DNA of 64,000 nucleotides from Parasalinivibrio latis (GTDB lineage: Bacteria > Pseudomonadota > Gammaproteobacteria > Enterobacterales > Vibrionaceae), in assembly GCF_036825535.1 (NCBI RefSeq), contig NZ_CP098813.1:1054001-1118000 (forward strand), in the 5' to 3' direction. Positions 1 to 7,839 of this stretch are shown piece after piece. Within the stretch, counting starts at the first letter, position 1. The number at the start of each line of letters is the position of its first letter. The notes beneath the pieces were generated by a model. The model searched no databases, was not told the DNA's origin, and saw only the letters and a list, made by a program, of their open reading frames with translations. The position numbers and the translations under genes were made by a program.

Positions 1-1918
1 GGTTGTTCTCAGGATCTTCACGGAATGACTTGTACGCGACAAAGTGGCCATTCGGGTCACGACGCTTGTAGATACCCTGCTTGCGCATGGTCTCAAAGTC
101 CGGCAGTGAAGGATCCTGTTCGCGGGTCAGGGCGTAAAGGTGGCGCAGCCAGCCTTCCTGGTCGCGGCCTTCGGTAAACGCCTCACCCACACCCATACGT
201 TTGGCAATTTCAGAACAGATTTCATAAATGCCTTTGGATTCGAACTGTGGTTCAATCGCTTTGTCGGCAAAGATGAAATACGGCATGTTCGCCGCCTTCG
301 TGTCCATACAGAAATCCGCCTGCTCAGAAGTGGTGAGATCTGGCAGCACGATGTCTGCATATTTCGCGGAAGATGTCATGTGGTTGTCGATCACCACAAT
401 CATTTCGCACGCATTGTCATCCTGCAGGATTTCGTGGGTTTTGTTGATGTCAGAGTGCTGGTTGATGATGCAGTTGCCCGCGTAGTTCCAGATAAACTTG
501 ATAGGCACTTCCAGCTGGTCAACACCGCGGATACCGTCGCGTGTTGCCGTCATTGACGGGCCGCGGACAATTGCGTCGGTCCACAGGAACATCGGGATGG
601 ATGCCTTTACCGGGTTGGACAAGGTTGGGAAGCGGACAAACGGAATGTTGTAGTCCGATTCACGGGCTCCTGTTCCGCCACCGTTAATACCCACGTTGCC
701 CGTCAGTAGTGCCAGCATAGCGACCGCGCGTGATGCAATTTCACCGCCGGCTGTACGTTGCAGGCCCCAGCCCTGCAGCACGGCACAAGGCTTGGTTGAG
801 CCGATTTCACGGGCTGTTTTAATGATAATGTCAGCCGGAATGCCGGTAATCGGTGCTGCCCATTCCGGGGTTTTGGCGATACCGTCCGGGCCATCACCCA
901 GAATGTAAGATTTGTAGTCGCTCTTTGGCGGTGCAGAGGCCGGGAGAGTTTTCTCGTCGTAACCTACGCAATATTTGTCGAGGAAGGGCTGGTCAACCAG
1001 GTTTTCCTGGATCATCACATGCGCCATCGCTGCAATAAAGGCAGCATCCGTACCCGGGCGGATTGGAATCCATTGGTCTTCACGTCCACCGGCAGTGTCG
1101 GTGTAGCGAGGGTCGATCATGATCATGCGGGCATTAGAGCGTGCCTTGCCTTCCATCATATGGTGGATAAGGCCGCCACCGGACATGCGGGTTTCTGCCG
1201 GGTTGTTGCCGAACTGGACAATCAGTTTAGTATTTTCCAGATCAGAGAAAGAGTTACCGTAAGCCCAGCCGCCACCGTAAGTGTAATCTAGGCCAACAGT
1301 GATTTGTGCCGTTGAGTAGTCGCCGTAGTGGTTCAGGTAACCGCCGGTCAGGTTCATCATACGGGCGATCAGTGAGCTGCCCGGAGGCCAGGATTTGGTG
1401 ACCGTGCCGCCCAGCGTCCCTGTACCGTAGTTCAGGTAGATGGCTTCGTTGCCATAATCCTTGATGATGCGCTTCATGTTGCCAGCGATTTCATCATAGG
1501 CTTCTTCCCAGGTGATGCGCTTGAACTTGCCTTCACCGCGCTTGCCAACGCGCTTCATCGGGTATTTCAGGCGATCCGGATTGTAGACACGACGACGCAT
1601 TGAACGGCCACGCAGACACGCGCGGACCTGGTGGTTGCCGTATTCATCATTGCCGGTGTTGTCGGTTTCCACCCACTTAATTTCACCGTCCACAACGTGC
1701 ATGCGCAGTGGGCAGCGGCTTCCGCAGTTCACCGTACAGGCGCTCCAAACCACCTTTTCTTTTTTTGCAGCAGACGTGGCTGCCGCTACCGGGTTGGATT
1801 TAAACGGCAGGGACACAGCACCGGCGGTCGCGGCTAGCCCGCCAAGGGCGGAAGAGGATTTAACGAAATCCCGCCGCGTCAGGCCGCCGGCCAGTAACGC
1901 TTTCAGTTTATTCTTCAT
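1..1918 (-). CDS. dmsA: Anaerobic dimethyl sulfoxide reductase chain A (5' part, runs off window)
   Basis: Catalytic molybdopterin subunit that reduces DMSO (and often TMAO) in anaerobic respiration, normally exported by the Tat system and bound to DmsB/DmsC. About 639 N-terminal residues are visible; the C-terminus lies beyond base 1. The N-terminus has a Tat signal (TRRDFVKSS), then the iron-sulfur cysteines CTVNCGSRCP and VRACLRG, then RSMRRRVYNPDRLKYPMKR and NHYGDYSTAQ, all nearly as in E. coli DmsA. Later motifs such as GREDQWIPIRPGTDAA and YCVGYDEKTLPAS also match DmsA rather than TorA or formate dehydrogenase. An in-frame ATG at 1927 is an alternative start. It is divergent from a DmsD-type chaperone, which fits its maturation. 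DmsB/DmsC are expected outside the window. Confidence 0.95.
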   Translation of the reverse strand, partial: MKNKLKALLAGGLTRRDFVKSSSALGGLAATAGAVSLPFKSNPVAAATSAAKKEKVVWSACTVNCGSRCPLRMHVVDGEIKWVETDNTGNDEYGNHQVRACLRGRSMRRRVYNPDRLKYPMKRVGKRGEGKFKRITWEEAYDEIAGNMKRIIKDYGNEAIYLNYGTGTLGGTVTKSWPPGSSLIARMMNLTGGYLNHYGDYSTAQITVGLDYTYGGGWAYGNSFSDLENTKLIVQFGNNPAETRMSGGGLIHHMMEGKARSNARMIMIDPRYTDTAGGREDQWIPIRPGTDAAFIAAMAHVMIQENLVDQPFLDKYCVGYDEKTLPASAPPKSDYKSYILGDGPDGIAKTPEWAAPITGIPADIIIKTAREIGSTKPCAVLQGWGLQRTAGGEIASRAVAMLALLTGNVGINGGGTGARESDYNIPFVRFPTLSNPVKASIPMFLWTDAIVRGPSMTATRDGIRGVDQLEVPIKFIWNYAGNCIINQHSDINKTHEILQDDNACEMIVVIDNHMTSSAKYADIVLPDLTTSEQADFCMDTKAANMPYFIFADKAIEPQFESKGIYEICSEIAKRMGVGEAFTEGRDQEGWLRHLYALTREQDPSLPDFETMRKQGIYKRRDPNGHFVAYKSFREDPENN

Positions 1919-2217
1919 ACACGACATTCTCGATTGGTTGTAATCACGGGCCTTCACTGGCCTCGTGTGCGCGAAGATTTACCGGAATGGCGCGATGAAA
2001 TGTTGTGACAAATCAACAAAACCGCCGTAATGGCGGGATATGACGTGCGAGATTATGGAAGTGAGATTTCGATCAAATATTGGGCTTATCTTTCATAATT
2101 TATTCATATAAAAGAGATATATATCGCAATATTTAAAATTGTTAACCAAATTCGATTTATTGACTGGACGCAAGTTTTACGGGTTTCAACACAGGTAGAC
2201 TGCCGCAAAATTCTAAG
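1919..2217. promoter_or_regulatory. dmsA / dmsD divergent control region with FNR-like site
   Basis: AT-rich divergent intergenic region of about 300 bases. GAGAT-TTCG-ATCAA at 2063-2076 matches the FNR consensus TTGAT-N4-ATCAA at eight of ten positions, and FNR control is usual for dms operons. A small hairpin (CCGCC GTAAT GGCGG, 2022-2036) would lie in the dmsA leader. The site is seen; its binding by FNR is inferred. Confidence 0.45.
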
Positions 2218-2811
2218 ATGATGCTTATCATGCAAAACGACGTGTCTATTTCCCGCCTTCTTGGTGCATTGCTTTACCACTCTCCGGGTTCTGAAACCGC
2301 AACGTCCATTCTCAATGCGTTTGCAGAAGAGGAAAACGAACTACTGAATGTGCTGGCAGAAAGCGCATCCCAAACCGATCCCGACGCTCTTGAAGCTGAT
2401 TTTTTCGCATTGCTGCAAGGTAGTGGAGATATGCCATGTCCGCCGTGGGGTTCGGTGTACCTCGACAATGAAAATGCGCTGTTTGGTGCATCCACCCTGG
2501 AATATCGAGGCTTTCTGTCTTCGGTCGGGTTGTCCTGCGACACAGGGCTGCGTGAGCCGGAAGACCATATTGGCCTGATGTTAATGATGCTTTCCGTGCT
2601 GTTGGAAAACGGGGGCGGAGACAATGCCAAGGCACTTCTGAGCCGTCATATCATGCCGTTTGCGCCAATGATGCTCGAAGAGATGGAAAAGCATGCCGAA
2701 ACGGCCTTTTACCAGGGCCTTGCAGCCATTACCAACGGATGGCTGATGAGCTTCTGTGAAGAAACCGGGGTAGTGGCAGACGCTCGCCGCATTTATTGGG
2801 AGAGGGTGTGA
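2218..2811 (+). CDS. dmsD: DmsD/TorD-family molybdoenzyme chaperone
   Basis: Cytoplasmic redox-enzyme maturation protein of 197 residues, the usual size for the TorD/DmsD family. These all-helical chaperones bind the Tat signal of their reductase and hold it until the molybdenum cofactor is inserted. The family signature is visible as EPEDHIGLML at about residue 113, with the PPWGSVYLD stretch before it. It is divergent from dmsA, whose Tat signal is its likely client, and is followed 3 bases later by a ferredoxin. Three Met codons cluster at the start (2218, 2221, 2230), so the exact start is uncertain and no strong ribosome site is seen. Family is clear; the specific dmsD name rests on context. 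Confidence 0.85.
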   Translation: MMLIMQNDVSISRLLGALLYHSPGSETATSILNAFAEEENELLNVLAESASQTDPDALEADFFALLQGSGDMPCPPWGSVYLDNENALFGASTLEYRGFLSSVGLSCDTGLREPEDHIGLMLMMLSVLLENGGGDNAKALLSRHIMPFAPMMLEEMEKHAETAFYQGLAAITNGWLMSFCEETGVVADARRIYWERV

Positions 2812-2814
2812 GCG

Positions 2815-3357
2815 TTGTCTGGTGACAATGAAAAGTACTACCAGGCCAAGCTTTCCCACTGCGGCACAAGCCGCCGGGGATTGTTCCGGGCCATTGGCCG
2901 GGGAATGAAAAGTGCCTCGGAAGCCGACGAACCTCCAGTGATAAACTGCGGTCGTCCTCTGGGGGCAGTAGAAGAGCTTCTGTTTAACAGGCTATGCAAC
3001 CGCTGTGGTGAGTGTGTCCGAGCTTGCCCGCAGCAGGTGTTGTCCATGACAACCGGCGGACCTGTAATGGACCTTTCCCTCAATCACTGTACGCTCTGCG
3101 TTGCTTGCACGTCTGCATGCCAGACAGGTGCGCTTCAGCCTGGACGATCGCGTGATACAGGCTGGCGACCTGTCATCTCTTCCGGTTGCAATGCCCGGAT
3201 TATGGGAAGCTGCGATGAATGCGAAACTGACTGCCCTACAGGTGCGATTTCTGTCAGCCCTAACAGACTGCCGGTTGTTTCTGACCTCTGCAATGGCTGC
3301 GGGGAATGTGTGTCCAGTTGCTATATCGGAGCGGTGAGCCTGACCAAAGCGGTATAA
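2815..3357 (+). CDS. NapF-like ferredoxin with four iron-sulfur cluster motifs
   Basis: 180-residue soluble ferredoxin. Four Cys groups are visible: CNRCGECVRACP, CTLCVACTSAC, a wider-spaced group ending CDECETDCP, and CNGCGECVSSC. NapF of the nitrate reductase system has this layout and helps assemble iron-sulfur molybdoenzymes, so a similar maturation or electron-supply role for DmsA is inferred from its place behind the chaperone. The start is a TTG at 2815, three bases after the chaperone stop, with GGGAGAGG as ribosome site inside the end of that gene, so the two are likely translated together. No signal peptide is present. Confidence 0.85.
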   Translation: MSGDNEKYYQAKLSHCGTSRRGLFRAIGRGMKSASEADEPPVINCGRPLGAVEELLFNRLCNRCGECVRACPQQVLSMTTGGPVMDLSLNHCTLCVACTSACQTGALQPGRSRDTGWRPVISSGCNARIMGSCDECETDCPTGAISVSPNRLPVVSDLCNGCGECVSSCYIGAVSLTKAV

Positions 3358-3760
3358 CTTTCTTCAAGGCTTGCCTATCTCTCAATCTCTCCTGGCTTTT
3401 ACCCAAGAGGGTGAAATAGCAGGCCATATGTGTACAATTAAACCTTCCTGATTTGTTCTCAAATATTACCCAACTGCTTCCTACATTAGACACTGTCATT
3501 TCTCTTAATTCTTTGTAATCGATTGCAAAATCCACAGGCGTGACTGTCTTCACACTTGGTCATTTTTTGGCTGGTTATTTTTGTTTTGCTGAGTCATACC
3601 TAACCCATGTTGTAAATAAATTGTAACGATGATTCTTTATCGTTCGTTTCTTTACAAAAGAAAGGCTAACAATGCATTTCTACCCACGCTCAGAGAGATG
3701 CCTCCTCATGAAAAGGTGGCCTAATTTCTGCGCATTCATCCAACGAGAAAGGGACGAAAG
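3358..3760. promoter_or_regulatory. 400-base gene-free leader with LacI-family-like operator
   Basis: No gene seen. TGTAATCGATTGCA at 3514-3527 is a near-perfect palindrome with the TGnAAnCGnTTnCA pattern that LacI/GalR-family repressors bind. It lies about 235 bases upstream of the importer operon that starts at 3761. The pattern is seen; regulation of the importer is inferred. Confidence 0.35.
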
Positions 3761-4825
3761 ATGAATAGCTTAAAGGTGACGATGGTATTGGCTGCAGGGA
3801 CGTTGTTTTCAGCCCATGCCGCCAATGCAGAAACGCTCCGTTTGCTGACCTGGGGTGGTTACGCTCCACAAGAAGTGATTGACCAGTTTGAGAAAGAAAC
3901 AGGCATTGAGGTCAAGGTTACCAAGTCTAATAACGAAGATATGATTTCCAAGCTGCGTGCGACCCGTGGTGCTGGCTTCGACTTGGTACAGCCAAGCCAG
4001 GATCGTATCACCGGGGCACAGCGCGACTTTAAAATTTACCAGCCAATTGATCTGTCTAAGGTCGATGCCAACAAGATTATTCCGTCAATGCTCGATGCCA
4101 CCAAAAACAACACTATGTTGGATGGCGAAGTCTATGGTGTACCTCACGTTTGGGGCACAAGCGGTTTGGTGGTAAACACTAAGGTAGCCGGCGGTGTGAA
4201 AGACTATACCGATTTGTGTGATGCACAGTACAAAGGCAAGGTTTCGTACCGCCTGAAGCGTCCGACATTGATCGGTTTTGCATTCTCAATGGGTGAAGAC
4301 CCATTTGCTGCATACAGCGATCCGGAAAAATACAAAGCCATTCTCGATAAAGTGGAGAAGAAGCTGATTGAATGTAAGCCGAACGTGAAAGCTTACTGGT
4401 CTGGTGGTGATGAGCTGCTTAACCTGGTTCGTTCAGGTGAAGTGGTTGCTGCGATGGCTTGGGATGCGGGTGGTTGGAAAGTAAACCGTGATAACCCGGA
4501 TATCAATTTCGTTGCCCCTGCATCGGGCGCATTGGGTTGGATTGATACCTTTGCAATTCCACGTAAGTCAAAAGCTGTAGATGCAGCGTATAAGTGGATT
4601 AATTTCGTCATGCAGCCGGAAATTGCAGCGAAAATCACAGAATCTGCAGGTAACTTTACTGCGTCTAAAGGGGCTGATAACTTCGTCAATGAAACGGCGA
4701 AAAAGCAGTTCCAGACCAGCTTCCCTCCTGCGGCAATTGACAACATCAAATGGTACCCAACCGTACCGGCCGGGCTGGAAGAAATGGAAGGCCTGGTTCT
4801 TGATCGCGTTAAAGCGGCGAACTGA
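3761..4825 (+). CDS. Polyamine-type ABC transporter periplasmic binding protein
   Basis: 354-residue solute-binding protein of the PotD/PotF (SBP_bac_8) type. A Sec signal peptide ends at about AANA-ET (residue 23-24) and the mature protein opens with LRLLTWGGYAPQEVIDQFEKE, the classic start of spermidine/putrescine-binding proteins; GVPHVWGTSGLVVN and AAMAWDAGG are further family stretches. It should capture a polyamine (or related cationic ligand) in the periplasm and pass it to the permeases encoded downstream. GAAAGGGACGAAAG before the ATG gives a good ribosome site. It heads the operon and is followed by a strong hairpin, which fits the need for excess binding protein over membrane parts. 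The exact ligand cannot be read from sequence. Confidence 0.9.
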   Translation: MNSLKVTMVLAAGTLFSAHAANAETLRLLTWGGYAPQEVIDQFEKETGIEVKVTKSNNEDMISKLRATRGAGFDLVQPSQDRITGAQRDFKIYQPIDLSKVDANKIIPSMLDATKNNTMLDGEVYGVPHVWGTSGLVVNTKVAGGVKDYTDLCDAQYKGKVSYRLKRPTLIGFAFSMGEDPFAAYSDPEKYKAILDKVEKKLIECKPNVKAYWSGGDELLNLVRSGEVVAAMAWDAGGWKVNRDNPDINFVAPASGALGWIDTFAIPRKSKAVDAAYKWINFVMQPEIAAKITESAGNFTASKGADNFVNETAKKQFQTSFPPAAIDNIKWYPTVPAGLEEMEGLVLDRVKAAN

Positions 4826-4841
4826 TTAATACTGTAATCTC

Positions 4842-4873
4842 ATTCCGGCCTGTTGTGACAGGCCGGAATTTTC
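4842..4873 (+). terminator. Attenuator/terminator hairpin after the binding protein
   Basis: Perfect 12-bp stem (4842-4853 with 4858-4869) with a TGTG loop, followed by TTTTC. Its place between the binding-protein gene and the ATPase gene suggests partial termination, so downstream genes are made at a lower level. Confidence 0.85.
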
Positions 4874-4880
4874 GCAACGG

Positions 4881-6035
4881 ATGCGAATTTCAGAAACAAC
4901 CCAGGCGGTAACAACCATGTCTGCACACTCCGATTCCAACTTAGCCACACCGGATCTTGAATGCCGGGCAATAACAAAAACCTTCGCTGATTTCACGGCA
5001 GTCGACAATATTGATTTCACCGTCCCTAAAGGCAGTTTCTTCTCCATATTAGGGCCGTCCGGCTGTGGAAAAACCACACTCCTCCGTATGTTGGCGGGTT
5101 TTGAGCAGGCTTCCCATGGCGATATTTTTATAAAAGGGAAAAGGGTTAATGATATTGCCCCGAACCGGCGGCCGGTCAACATGGTGTTCCAGCATCTGGC
5201 GTTATTTCCCACGATGACAGTGGCGGAGAACATTGGCTACGGCTTGCGTCGCAGGAAGACCCCGAAAGAAGAGATAGCACGTAAAGTGGATGAAGTGCTG
5301 GCCAGGGTCGGGTTATCCGGAAGTGGACCAAAGCAGATTTCCCAGTTGTCCGGTGGACAGAAACAACGTATTGCTATTGCGCGCTGCCTGGTGCTTAACC
5401 CGGATGTTCTTTTGCTGGACGAGCCATTGGGGGCGCTGGATCTCAAGCTGCGTGAGCAGATGAAAGTTGAGCTGAAACATCTCCAGCAGGAATTTGGCAC
5501 CACCTTCGTATATATCACCCATGACCAGTCTGAAGCACTGGTCATGTCTGATCAGGTTGCCGTAATGAATAACGGCAGGTTTGAGCAACTCGCTACCCCT
5601 CAGGAGCTTTACTACGCTCCGGCTACAACATTCGTTGCCAAGTTTGTTGGGGAGAATAACCACCGGCAGGGGAAGGTAACAGAGGTCAATGGCGATACCT
5701 TAGTGATAAAGGGAGAGATGGGGGAGACCTACCGAGCCACTGGGAGTAGCCTTAGCCTTGGGGATCATGCCGATATTTTTATCCGGCCGGAAGCAATTTC
5801 CATCGCATTCCCAGGGGATATTCCTGCTTTGGCAGACAATGGGTTTGACGTGGAAGTGAAGGAAATTCTTTTCGATGGTTCGCGCAGCCAGTTGGTGGTG
5901 CGCCATCCACAGAATCAGGGTGAATTTTCAGTCCAATTACCACAGACGGAGAGTTTTCGTTATATCCGTCCCGGGGACCAGCTGTTTGTCCACTGGCAAG
6001 CCGGCGTTTCCCGCTGCCTGCCGTCGCAGAAATAG
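4881..6035 (+). CDS. Polyamine-type ABC transporter ATP-binding protein (PotA-like)
   Basis: 384-residue ATPase that powers the importer on the cytoplasmic face. Walker A GPSGCGKTT (about 58-66), ABC signature LSGGQ (156-160), Walker B VLLLDEP (176-182) and the switch histidine in YITHDQSEA are all intact. The C-terminal third is a TOBE-like domain (FIRPEAISI). MVFQHLALFPTMTVAENIGYGL is typical of PotA/CysA-type ATPases. An in-frame ATG at 4917 (AGGCGG eight bases before it) may be the true start, since the first ATG lies only eight bases after the attenuator and has no ribosome site. Confidence 0.92.
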   Translation: MRISETTQAVTTMSAHSDSNLATPDLECRAITKTFADFTAVDNIDFTVPKGSFFSILGPSGCGKTTLLRMLAGFEQASHGDIFIKGKRVNDIAPNRRPVNMVFQHLALFPTMTVAENIGYGLRRRKTPKEEIARKVDEVLARVGLSGSGPKQISQLSGGQKQRIAIARCLVLNPDVLLLDEPLGALDLKLREQMKVELKHLQQEFGTTFVYITHDQSEALVMSDQVAVMNNGRFEQLATPQELYYAPATTFVAKFVGENNHRQGKVTEVNGDTLVIKGEMGETYRATGSSLSLGDHADIFIRPEAISIAFPGDIPALADNGFDVEVKEILFDGSRSQLVVRHPQNQGEFSVQLPQTESFRYIRPGDQLFVHWQAGVSRCLPSQK

Positions 6036-6041
6036 GAGGCA

Positions 6042-6905
6042 ATGATGATTGAACGGGGAAACCGGTTGGCACTTTATCTGCTGCTGACACCGTTTTTACT
6101 GTGGTTATTGCTCCTTATCATCCTGCCCCATGCCCAGATGTTCAATATTTCGGTGCAGGACAGGGCCGTGGGTGGTGCGACGGTTTTCAGCCTGGACAAC
6201 TACGCCACTTTCTTTACTGAGCCCCTGTACTGGCGGACCTTCACGCGTACCGCCGTCATGTCATTACTGGCAACTGTGCTGACGTTGCTGGTGGCATTTC
6301 CCGTGGCGTTTTACATTGCCAAAGTCAGCCAGGGAAAAACCAAGAGCTTGTTGTTCGTTGCCTGTTTGCTGCCTTTTTGGGTCAGTGAGCTGGTGCGTTC
6401 TTATGGTTGGATGATACTGCTTCGGGAATCCGGGTTGATTAGCGGACTACTGCAAGCTACTGGCTTGGCAGATCAGCCTGTAGAAATGCTCTACAACGAC
6501 GTCACCATCATGGTCGGGCTGGTGTATACGTCGATGTTGTTTATGGTCGTCCCCTTGGTTACCACTCTCGACAGCCTGGACAATAGCCTGATCGAAGCTG
6601 CCTATGATCTCGGTGGCAGCAGTTGGGATGTCTTGAGAGAAGTGGTGATTCCTCACGCCATGAGCGGCATTGTAGCAGGATGTATTGTGGTGTTTATGCT
6701 GACGCTTGGAAATTACCTGACCCCGACACTGCTTGGTGGGAAAGACAGTCTCTGGTTTACCGAGCAAATTTTCACCCAGTTTATTACCCGGTTTAACTGG
6801 GAACAGGGATCTGCGTTCGGTATTTTGTTGCTGACACTTTCCTCTCTGATGGTATGGGGCGGCCTCAAACTGACCCGCCAGTCATTCGTCAAGACAATGG
6901 GGTAA
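6042..6905 (+). CDS. Polyamine-type ABC transporter permease 1 (PotB-like)
   Basis: 287-residue inner-membrane permease with about six hydrophobic spans. The BPD_transp_1 EAA loop that docks on the ATPase is visible as EAAYDLGGSSWDVLREVVIPHAMSGI. The protein should form a heterodimer with the next gene product to make the transport channel. It begins 6 bases after the ATPase stop, with AGGAGG just before the ATG, so the operon is tight. Assignment to the PotB class rests on the family pattern and gene order. Confidence 0.9.
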   Translation: MMIERGNRLALYLLLTPFLLWLLLLIILPHAQMFNISVQDRAVGGATVFSLDNYATFFTEPLYWRTFTRTAVMSLLATVLTLLVAFPVAFYIAKVSQGKTKSLLFVACLLPFWVSELVRSYGWMILLRESGLISGLLQATGLADQPVEMLYNDVTIMVGLVYTSMLFMVVPLVTTLDSLDNSLIEAAYDLGGSSWDVLREVVIPHAMSGIVAGCIVVFMLTLGNYLTPTLLGGKDSLWFTEQIFTQFITRFNWEQGSAFGILLLTLSSLMVWGGLKLTRQSFVKTMG

Positions 6906-6908
6906 GTT

Positions 6909-7775
6909 ATGATTCCTTCGCTTCCCACAAATAAAAACCTGTCCCGGATTTACCAAGGGTATGTCGCACTGTTCTTTGTCTTTCTGATGTTGCCGCTGAC
7001 GGTAGTAGCCGTTTTTGCCTTTAATGACAGCCTGTTCCCGTCACTGCCCTGGAATGGCCTCACACTTGAGTGGTTTACCGGTAACACAGAACCAAAGGTC
7101 GGGATTTTCAATGACCGTGAATTGATGGATGGTATATGGGTAAGTCTTCTGGTTGCGATTGCCGTGACAGTGTGTTCGTTGGTACTTGCCACCACCAATG
7201 CCTTTTTGTTCGAGCGTTTTGACTTTCCGTTTAAAGGTTTTTGCTATGTGCTGTTACTGCTGCCTCTGGTGATTCCAGGTGTAATTCTCGGGGTGTCAAT
7301 TCTCTTGATGAGCAGCACAATAGCAAACGGTATTGAAGACAGTATCGGTTTGGATATCGAATGGATGCGGCCGGGGCTGGTACTGGTAGTACTGGGACAG
7401 TTTGCGTTTATTACCACAATATGTACTCTTGTGATTGCAGCCCGACTTCGTAAATTTGATATCAGCCTGGAAGAAGCGGCGCTTAACCTCGGGGCGACAA
7501 AAGCCGAAGCCGTCTTAACCATTACACTTCCTTTTCTTAAACCAGCACTGATTGGGGCAGGTATTATTGCGTTCCTGATGTCTTTTGAGAATTTTAATAC
7601 CACGCTGATGCTGGTGGGGTCAGATGCGCCCCTGACTATTGCGATGTTCGATAGGTTGCGGGAAGGCTCTACGCCGGTAATAAACTCGGTGTCCCTGTTG
7701 CTGATGGTGGCATCCGGCATGTTGGCACTGGCGAGTATCTGGGTTTCCTCTAAAGCAGATCAAGCTGCCTCGTAA
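6909..7775 (+). CDS. Polyamine-type ABC transporter permease 2 (PotC-like)
   Basis: 288-residue second permease of the importer, with about six membrane spans. Its EAA loop reads EEAALNLGATKAEAVLTITLPFLKPALI, the PotC pattern. It follows the first permease by three bases and ends the operon. MLPLTVVAVFAFNDS near the N-terminus is also typical of PotC homologues. Binding protein, ATPase and two permeases are all complete, so the importer should work. No efflux or catabolic gene for polyamines is seen nearby. Confidence 0.9.
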   Translation: MIPSLPTNKNLSRIYQGYVALFFVFLMLPLTVVAVFAFNDSLFPSLPWNGLTLEWFTGNTEPKVGIFNDRELMDGIWVSLLVAIAVTVCSLVLATTNAFLFERFDFPFKGFCYVLLLLPLVIPGVILGVSILLMSSTIANGIEDSIGLDIEWMRPGLVLVVLGQFAFITTICTLVIAARLRKFDISLEEAALNLGATKAEAVLTITLPFLKPALIGAGIIAFLMSFENFNTTLMLVGSDAPLTIAMFDRLREGSTPVINSVSLLLMVASGMLALASIWVSSKADQAAS

Positions 7776-7839
7776 TGCATTAGCTCAGGAGGGTTTATTG
7801 ATAATCCCAGTTACTTCATATGTCGCAGGTAAAAAAGTC

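Noticed and set aside
140..556. 138-codon plus-strand frame at the left edge
   Set aside because: Antisense shadow of dmsA, which reads through the whole region on the minus strand.
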